From assembly GCA_016719635.1 (NCBI GenBank), contig JADJYT010000003.1, forward strand, positions 1-64,000: a stretch of 64,000 bases of DNA, in the 5' to 3' direction. The notes under the pieces are model-generated. The model ran no database searches and was not told the origin of the DNA. It saw only the letters and a program-made list of their open reading frames with translations. Position 1 is the stretch's first letter, and every line of letters starts with the position of its first letter. Both the position numbers and the translations under genes were made by a program. Of this stretch, positions 59,550-64,000 are shown in pieces. This DNA is from Sphingobacteriales bacterium. Lineage in GTDB: Bacteria; Bacteroidota; Bacteroidia; Chitinophagales; JADIYW01.

Positions 59550-60335
59550 GTGAGCAGGGCCTGTAAGATGACCTCATTACCACGTTCCGGTTATTACTAT
59601 CAAAGCAGAAAAGACGATTCGGAGGTAATTACCCTATTGCAGGATTTAGCCTTTAAACATCCTTCGTATGGGTTCAGGAAGTTGTTTGCCTATATACGCA
59701 GAGCAGGTAAAGACTGGAATCATAAGCGGGTATATCGGGTATATAAACTCTTAAAGCTGAATAGAAAACGAAGAGGTAAAAGACGGCTGCCGGCAAGGGT
59801 AAAACAACCGCTGACACAACAGAGCCATATCAATCAAAGCTGGAGTATGGACTTTATGAGCGACAGTATGGTAGGCAACAGAAAATTCAGAACGTTTAAT
59901 GTGATGGATGACGGCTCCAGAGAAGTACTGGCTATAGAGGTAGATACCTCCCTTTCAGCAAAAAGAGTCATAAGGACATTGCAACAAATTATCAGACACA
60001 GAGGAAAACCACAAATGATAAGAACAGACAACGGACCGGAATTTACGTCCAAAGACTTTGAACTATGGTGTACAGACAATGAAATCAAACTTCAATATAT
60101 ACAACCCGGAAGACCAATGCAGAATGCCTATATAGAACGATTTAACCGATTGTATCGGGAAGCGGTGTTAGATGCGTACTTGTTTTTTGATCTGGCTGAA
60201 GTAAGAACACTCACCGATGAATGGATAGAAGAATACAATCACAGACGACCACACGAATCTTTACAAAATCAAACACCCAATGAATGGAAAATTAATTTAT
60301 TAAATCAACCAAATACTCTAAATTGCACTGTCTGA
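59550..60335 (+). CDS. IS3-family transposase OrfB (DDE integrase core)
   Basis: 261 residues from the first ATG, but the frame is open upstream through KQRELTESIVKDYEVPVSRA to the slippery A7, so the product is most likely an OrfAB fusion. HTH_21-like region (LLQDLAFKHPSYGFRKLFAY), then the catalytic DDE triad: SWSMDFMSD (D~101), IRTDNGPEFTSKDF and NAYIERFNRLYREAVLD. Intact frame. Confidence 0.92.
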   Translation: MSRACKMTSLPRSGYYYQSRKDDSEVITLLQDLAFKHPSYGFRKLFAYIRRAGKDWNHKRVYRVYKLLKLNRKRRGKRRLPARVKQPLTQQSHINQSWSMDFMSDSMVGNRKFRTFNVMDDGSREVLAIEVDTSLSAKRVIRTLQQIIRHRGKPQMIRTDNGPEFTSKDFELWCTDNEIKLQYIQPGRPMQNAYIERFNRLYREAVLDAYLFFDLAEVRTLTDEWIEEYNHRRPHESLQNQTPNEWKINLLNQPNTLNCTV

Positions 60336-60352
60336 AAAATGGGGTACTTACA

Positions 60353-60619
60353 CACCGAATGTATTACTCTTTTGGACACAAAGACAAACTATCTGAAAAA
60401 GCACAAAAGTATATTAGAGATAGAGAAAAGTTTGGTAACACGATAATTTATGAGGATGGATATTTAAGAATGGCAAACAAAATAGAACTTTGCCGATTAC
60501 AAGGATTTACTGATGATTATTGCGAAATTCTAAACTTACAACAAACAGCATCATTATTAGGAGATGGATGGACATTGCCAATGATAGAACACATATTGTC
60601 GTTTTATGCAGTTCCGTAG
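60353..60619 (+). pseudogene. C-terminal fragment of a DNA cytosine methyltransferase
   Basis: Begins right at the IS3 right end (MYYSFGHKDKLSEKAQKYI) and ends CRLQGFTDDYCEIL, LLGDGWTLPMIEHILSFY, matching motifs IX-X of C5 methyltransferases. The catalytic PC motif and SAM site are missing, and they are not found on the other side of the IS, so a deletion accompanied or followed insertion. The annotated-looking ATG at 60323 lies inside the IS. Confidence 0.75.
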
Positions 60620-60636
60620 TATTTCCTGTAACAGTC

Positions 60637-60703
60637 GTATAAATGTAGTCCGGCGGAGCCGGAAAGCGAACAAATACCACCTTTACCCGGATTACATTTA
60701 TAC
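60637..60703. repeat. Long inverted repeat between methyltransferase fragment and toxin-antitoxin genes
   Basis: Arms of 17 bp, GTATAAATGTAGTCCGG and CCGGATTACATTTATAC, pair with one mismatch around a 33-nt middle that itself holds a short GGCGGAGCC element. Could be a repeat-family palindrome, an attachment-site remnant or a transcript hairpin. Confidence 0.6.
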
Positions 60704-60719
60704 TTTGTTATCAATTTAT

Positions 60720-60751
60720 TTTGCAAGTTTCAGACTGAATGTTTATATTTG
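60720..60751 (+). promoter_or_regulatory. Promoter of the toxin-antitoxin pair
   Basis: TTTG (60720-60723), 20-nt spacer, TATATTTG (60744-60751): both elements of the Bacteroidota promoter at the right spacing. The ATG of the antitoxin (60755) lies four bases beyond the -7 element, so the mRNA is likely leaderless. Confidence 0.6.
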
Positions 60752-60754
60752 ATT

Positions 60755-60952
60755 ATGTTTTTTCAATCCCCCATATTATCGGAAATTAGCGAATATATCG
60801 AAAAACTGCCAAAAGAACGGCAGTTAAAATTATTGAACGACCTGAAAAGGGAAACGACAAAGAGTAAAAAACCTACTGCAAAAAACATACTGGAACTATC
60901 TGCCGAAGTAAACAAAAAAAGTTTTAAAAAAGTGAAAAGCAGATACGTTTGA
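60755..60952 (+). CDS. Antitoxin-like small protein
   Basis: 65 residues (MFFQSPILSEISEYIEKLPK ... NILELSAEVNKKSFKKVKSRYV), helical and basic, no N-terminal DNA-binding domain recognised. Its stop overlaps the start of the PIN gene (TTGA), the arrangement of type II toxin-antitoxin pairs. Assignment rests on this context. An in-frame TTG two codons upstream is less likely given the promoter. Confidence 0.7.
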   Translation: MFFQSPILSEISEYIEKLPKERQLKLLNDLKRETTKSKKPTAKNILELSAEVNKKSFKKVKSRYV

Positions 60953-61347
60953 AGTTAGTAATTGATACCAATATAATTATAAGTGCATACATAAATCCAG
61001 CGTCTAAGATTGGTAAAATTATTTTTTCTGAAAAATACCACTTGTACGCACCTGAATTTTGTCTTTCAGAACTTAAAAGACACTCCAAAAAATACGAAAC
61101 ATACGGAACGTCTAAAAATGCGATCCGTTCCATCAATAAACGGATAACTTTTGTAGATGCAAATATGATCCCTTTGGAACTGGCAAAAAAAGCCTATACC
61201 ATTATGAAAGATATAGATGAAAACGACACCCCATTTTTGGAATTATCCTATTATTTAAATTGCAAGATATGGACCGGTGACAGGAATTTTCACAATGGAT
61301 TAATAAAAAGAGGGATAAAAAGAACCCTATTAACAAAACTACTCTAA
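60949..61347 (+). CDS. PIN-domain toxin-like ribonuclease
   Basis: 132 residues, TTG start forced by the overlap with the antitoxin gene. Acidic PIN residues: VIDTNIIIS (D6), a Glu in FCLSELKRHSKK, DENDTPFLELSYYL and IWTGDRNFHNG. All metal-binding positions are present, so an active RNase is expected, restrained by the upstream partner. Followed directly by a strong terminator. Confidence 0.82.
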   Translation: MKLVIDTNIIISAYINPASKIGKIIFSEKYHLYAPEFCLSELKRHSKKYETYGTSKNAIRSINKRITFVDANMIPLELAKKAYTIMKDIDENDTPFLELSYYLNCKIWTGDRNFHNGLIKRGIKRTLLTKLL

Positions 61348-61369
61348 CACAACCATGCTATACGCCCCT

Positions 61370-61394
61370 AACCCGCCCTTTTGGCGGGTTTTAT
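61370..61394 (+). terminator. Rho-independent terminator after the PIN gene
   Basis: Stem AACCCGCC/GGCGGGTT (8 bp) with loop CTTTT, followed by a short T-run. A second small stem CGGGC/GCCCG with a GAA loop lies just downstream. Confidence 0.75.
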
Positions 61395-61564
61395 ATTAGA
61401 TACCGGGCGAAGCCCGCACCTTTTAAATACGCGCATTTTTGCCCCCTTTCCGCCCCTATCCTGGCCGCCACCGCCGCCGATCCGCCAGCCCGGAAATTAC
61501 CGCCGTCCTATTCTCTTTCTTTATTTTCTCTTTACTCTTTACTGTTAAGCTATAAAAAGAAAAC

Positions 61565-61669
61565 TTTTGGACTTTTGGACTATTCGCTTCCAAACTGCCG
61601 TATTTATTGAGTTTTCAGCAGTCCAAAAGTAGTCCAAATACAGTCCAAACACAGTCCGAAACTGAAAAC
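61565..61669. repeat. Iteron-like repeat cluster
   Basis: Two abutting TTTTGGAC copies (61565-61581) face four AGTCCAAA-type copies starting at 61620, 61631, 61642 and 61653, i.e. exactly 11 bp apart (the last reads AGTCCGAA). The four copies are bracketed by an 8-bp inverted repeat GTTTTCAG (61611-61618) / CTGAAAAC (61662-61669). The helical-period spacing suggests a protein that binds one face of the DNA, as at replication origins or repressor operators. It lies in a 560-base non-coding stretch between the toxin-antitoxin pair and the right-end cluster; the remainder of that stretch is non-coding, with a further hairpin around TTCACAT/ATGTGAA near 61718-61741. Confidence 0.7.
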
Positions 61670-61826
61670 ACAAAATAACCATGTAATATTTTTCACGATT
61701 TGGAAAACCTATGTTTTTTCTTCACATTTTTCAGATGTGAAAAATAAACATTTAAAGTTTACCACAGAATTATTAAAAAAAGAGGGCGGAAAATTTCAGT
61801 ATTATTTAAATGAATGTATAAAGAAA

Positions 61827-61873
61827 TAGGGTAAGACCATTCCGGTTTTATCCGAAAACGGGGCCTTACCCTA
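61827..61873 (+). promoter_or_regulatory. Leader hairpin before the first right-end gene
   Basis: Outer stem TAGGGTAAG/CTTACCCTA (9 bp, perfect) encloses an inner CCGGTTTT...AAAACGG stem. It ends 33 bases before the ATG at 61907. No T-run follows, so it is more likely a regulatory or stabilising leader than a terminator. Confidence 0.5.
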
Positions 61874-61906
61874 ATAATTCCTGGAATCAGTACAAAAGTA
61901 AACAAA

Positions 61907-62314
61907 ATGAGTGAAAATATCAATACATGGGTTAAAGATAAAATGGCAATTGCTGCAAACACAGCTATAAAAACCAATATAACCCAAATTTTGAATACCA
62001 TTCCCGCCGCGGAACGCCCGGCAAACTTAACGCAATTCGTTGCGTATTTATGCAAACAATACGGCAGCACCCCCACCACTCCGGAAGATATTACCAAAGA
62101 AATTGATTTTTATAAAGAAACCATTGCCGCACTCAAACAAACCAACCTGGAATTAAATACCTATATCAATGAAATGCAAGCCGTAATACAGCAGCGCAAA
62201 GATGATATAATCAGGTTAACCAATGAACTGGCAGAAATAAAAAAACAATCCGTAAAAACCGCACCGGCTGCCCCGGAAAACAAAGCTAAAAACGGATTTT
62301 TTTGGTGGGGATAA
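61907..62314 (+). CDS. Hypothetical coiled-coil protein, right-end cluster
   Basis: 135 residues, not recognised. Residues ~60-115 form a predicted coiled coil (ITKEIDFYKETIAALKQTN, then VIQQRKDDIIRLTNELAEIK); the C-terminus is A/P-rich and ends KNGFFWWG, an aromatic tag. No signal peptide. First of five co-directional genes with short gaps or overlaps; starts MSEN like the 63194 gene. Confidence 0.75.
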   Translation: MSENINTWVKDKMAIAANTAIKTNITQILNTIPAAERPANLTQFVAYLCKQYGSTPTTPEDITKEIDFYKETIAALKQTNLELNTYINEMQAVIQQRKDDIIRLTNELAEIKKQSVKTAPAAPENKAKNGFFWWG

Positions 62315-62323
62315 TATAACAGT

Positions 62324-62695
62324 ATGACAGCATTTTTAAATACAGATCGGCCGGAAAGCGAGTTAATCAAAGTTGATAAACAACAACTGGAAATGCTTGT
62401 ATTACAAAACCGCGAATTGAAGCAAACCACCCAGGCCACCACCGATTTAATATTATTGTTTATTGATATGATCGGCGGGAAAATACCCACCAGCGTAACC
62501 GGCGGAATAATGGTATTAACGAAGTTACCCGGAATAATAAACGGACTTACCGACGAAAAAAAGGAGCATTTACAAACCGTACTGAATATTATCATAAATA
62601 ACGCCCCTAAATACCTGACAGCCCACCAGCAGCAGCGTTTAATAGATACCCAGGTTTTAACGTTAATCGAAAAAAGGGATAACAATGAAATATAA
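62324..62695 (+). CDS. Hypothetical protein, right-end cluster
   Basis: 123 residues, not recognised. Helical, with a central hydrophobic stretch (TTDLILLFIDMIGGKIP, GGIMVLTKLPGIINGL) that could be membrane-associated or oligomerising. Nine bases after the first gene and overlapping the next by 11 bases, hence an operon. Confidence 0.75.
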   Translation: MTAFLNTDRPESELIKVDKQQLEMLVLQNRELKQTTQATTDLILLFIDMIGGKIPTSVTGGIMVLTKLPGIINGLTDEKKEHLQTVLNIIINNAPKYLTAHQQQRLIDTQVLTLIEKRDNNEI

Positions 62696-62860
62696 GCAAA
62701 CAATTATACCACGATTTTCGACAACTGTAATTTTACCATTAAAACCTTTGGAGGTTAGAAAATTGGTTTATCGTATTTATCGTGAATCTTTTTCAGGAAC
62801 TAAAGTTATCAATGAATCTAAATCAATATTGATTTTGTTTACTCAACTGGGTGCAAAAAA
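62685..62860 (+). CDS. Hypothetical protein, N-terminal segment (frame broken)
   Basis: Starts MKYKQTIIPRFSTTVILPLK and is open to 62918, but the second half of that frame overlaps a better continuation in another frame (62862-63114). The A7 run at 62855-62861 is the likely site of the shift. No family recognised; beta-rich and basic. Confidence 0.55.
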
Positions 62861-62861
62861 A

Positions 62862-63114
62862 CCGCCTTTGGTGGTGGTATTTATCCCAAAAAGCCGTATT
62901 GATTTCCGGATTAGATAAAATCGTTAAATATGGTGAGTTTACAAATTTTGGCAGCCCTAAACCGTCGGATGCCAAATATGTAGTAGGTTATCTAAATTTT
63001 AAATGTAAGGTTATTATTGATAATAAACCGGAATTATTAAGGTATTCAATACAATTGAGAAATGACGGTAAATTTTATTACAGTTTTGATATTAACATTT
63101 ACAGAAAAAAATAA
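62862..63114 (+). CDS. Hypothetical protein, C-terminal segment (frame broken)
   Basis: Continues the preceding gene with RLWWWYLSQKAVLISGLDKI, VKYGEFTNFGSPKPSDAKYV and ends INIYRKK. Its nominal GTG start at 62851 is not a convincing independent start. Joined, the protein would be ~143 residues. The exact point of the shift between 62855 and 62915 is uncertain. Confidence 0.55.
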
Positions 63115-63157
63115 ATGGTGGGATTATAATGCAGCTTTTTAAGACCACCCCCACCAT
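63115..63157 (+). promoter_or_regulatory. Leader hairpin before the 63194 gene
   Basis: Arms ATGGTGGG (63115-63122) and CCCACCAT (63150-63157) pair perfectly around a 27-nt loop, ending 36 bases before the ATG. Position and size mirror the hairpin at 61827-61873. Confidence 0.45.
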
Positions 63158-63193
63158 TCTTTACAAAGTTAATACAAAAAAACAAAAAAAACA

Positions 63194-63796
63194 ATGTCTG
63201 AAAATAATATAGAAACGTTCGACTTAGCCAAAGAATTGGAAATACCCACCCAGGAACGGAATTTTAACGTTATCCAGGAAGCGGAAACAATACAGCCAAT
63301 TGATGATAACAGCGAATTTAACGCCGAATTTGACGCGGATAAGCTAAAAGAAGTGGCCGCCGAAAAAGTGGCGGATAACTTTGAAGCGGCATACGACAGT
63401 AGCACCCTTGCCCCGGCTATTGTGGACGGTGCCGATGCGTTAATCGTTAACCTGTTCCCAATTCTGTACGAAAAATCAGCATTCAGCGACGACCAGCGCG
63501 CCGCCCTCAAAGTGCTGGCCTATAAAATACAAACCAGCAACACCCGAAAAGAGGACAGATTAGACGATGCAGAATTAAAATTAGGTGCATTGTACGCCGA
63601 ATACGAGGAATACAAGAAAAGTTTACCGTTAACGGAAAACGAAAAAAAACAGATCATAAAACCGTTATCCGTTTTATTGAAAGATGTGAACGTACAAACC
63701 ACCCCCGGCAATGCTTTATTGATTGCCGTTGGTATGGTAATGCTCCCGCGTTTATTGCCGCTGGGAATTAATAAAATGATGAAACCGAACCCATGA
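63194..63796 (+). CDS. Hypothetical acidic protein, right-end cluster
   Basis: 200 residues, not recognised. The first ~60 residues are acidic and disordered-looking (NSEFNAEFDADKLKEV), the middle is helical, and residues ~173-193 (GNALLIAVGMVMLPRLLPLG) form a hydrophobic, probably membrane-inserting segment near the C-terminus. Overlaps the next gene by four bases (ATGA). Confidence 0.75.
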   Translation: MSENNIETFDLAKELEIPTQERNFNVIQEAETIQPIDDNSEFNAEFDADKLKEVAAEKVADNFEAAYDSSTLAPAIVDGADALIVNLFPILYEKSAFSDDQRAALKVLAYKIQTSNTRKEDRLDDAELKLGALYAEYEEYKKSLPLTENEKKQIIKPLSVLLKDVNVQTTPGNALLIAVGMVMLPRLLPLGINKMMKPNP

Positions 63797-64000
63797 AAAC
63801 ACAGCCGGAAATAATAACGATAATGGATAACCTGAAAGAAACCTATCTTTCCGGGTTATCGTCCGTTATTACCAAACAACTGGATTTTTTTCATTTCTTT
63901 CAAACGTATTTACTGGATAAATACCCGCCGTTTGGCGGTGAATGGCAGCCCTTTGCCGCCGCGATCCTGACAAACAACCTTTTTAAAAAGTATCCCGGCG
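63793..64000 (+). CDS. Hypothetical protein, cut by right edge
   Basis: 69 codons visible (MKTQPEIITIMDNLKETYL ... FFHFFQTYLLDKYPPFGG), open at the window end. Not recognised. Start overlaps the stop of the previous gene (ATGA), so it belongs to the same operon. Confidence 0.65.
   Translation, partial: MKTQPEIITIMDNLKETYLSGLSSVITKQLDFFHFFQTYLLDKYPPFGGEWQPFAAAILTNNLFKKYPG

Larger units (their letters stand above)
59160..60352 (+). mobile_element. IS3-family insertion sequence
   Basis: About 1.2 kb with two overlapping transposase frames and imperfect terminal inverted repeats: left TGTAAGTGTCCC...AATCAGACA, right end (complement) TGTAAGTACCCC...TTTCAGACA. No matching short target duplication was found, in keeping with truncated genes on both sides: an integrase fragment on the left and a methyltransferase fragment on the right. 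Confidence 0.85.

Noticed and set aside
1..64000. tRNA, rRNA or CRISPR array
   Set aside because: No cloverleaf, rRNA-like stretch or regular short repeat-spacer pattern was noticed on either strand.

Overview
The window is a chromosomal piece of a Bacteroidota bacterium, most likely a Chitinophagales/Saprospirales-like free-living member. Evidence: several secreted proteins end in type IX secretion (T9SS) sorting domains of type A (FPNP...) and type B (FTPNGDGIND); gene starts lack Shine-Dalgarno sequences; several promoters carry the Bacteroidota -7 element TAnnTTTG; there is a TonB-dependent receptor with a DUF5689 lipoprotein; and the housekeeping genes (gcvP, accC, mltG, gdhA, ccmBCD) are of Bacteroidota type.

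Layout. (1) 1-28.9 kb, all on the minus strand: tightly packed genes for very large exported proteins. In transcription order they are a 17-repeat PKD/Ig-like surface protein with a type B sorting domain, a beta-propeller-like protein, a tail-fibre-like protein, a 946-residue outer-membrane barrel with a helical middle, a small Fn3-like protein, an SpvB/YD-repeat giant split into two proteins, a small secreted protein, and a second PKD + YD-repeat giant that runs off the left edge. (2) 29-40 kb: a TonB-dependent receptor, a DUF5689 lipoprotein, two secreted nucleases, an Fn3 T9SS protein and an SGNH hydrolase, read here as an extracellular nucleic acid utilisation locus. (3) 40-56.6 kb: mostly core genes (EVE protein, MFS transporter, RMD1 family, glycine decarboxylase, MltG, thioesterase, YihY, AMP nucleosidase, TonB-like, glutamate dehydrogenase, cytochrome c maturation CcmB/C/D, NlpC/P60, biotin carboxylase), plus an orphan small RNA candidate at 47.12-47.19 kb. 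(4) 56.6-64 kb: an AT-rich, mobile-looking region with a broken exonuclease, a GH5 endoglycoceramidase-like lipoprotein, a truncated integrase, an IS3-family element, a truncated cytosine methyltransferase, a toxin-antitoxin pair, an iteron-like repeat cluster and a run of unrecognised small genes ending at the right edge.

Quality note. At about a dozen places a gene is broken by a one-base change in a short homopolymer, and restoring one base rejoins family-like protein sequence. These breaks hit unrelated genes (YD-repeat giants, tail-fibre-like gene, TonB receptor, exonuclease, GH5, IS3 orfA, a small right-end gene). Residual consensus error is therefore as likely as pseudogene decay. I list the two pieces separately and say how they join.
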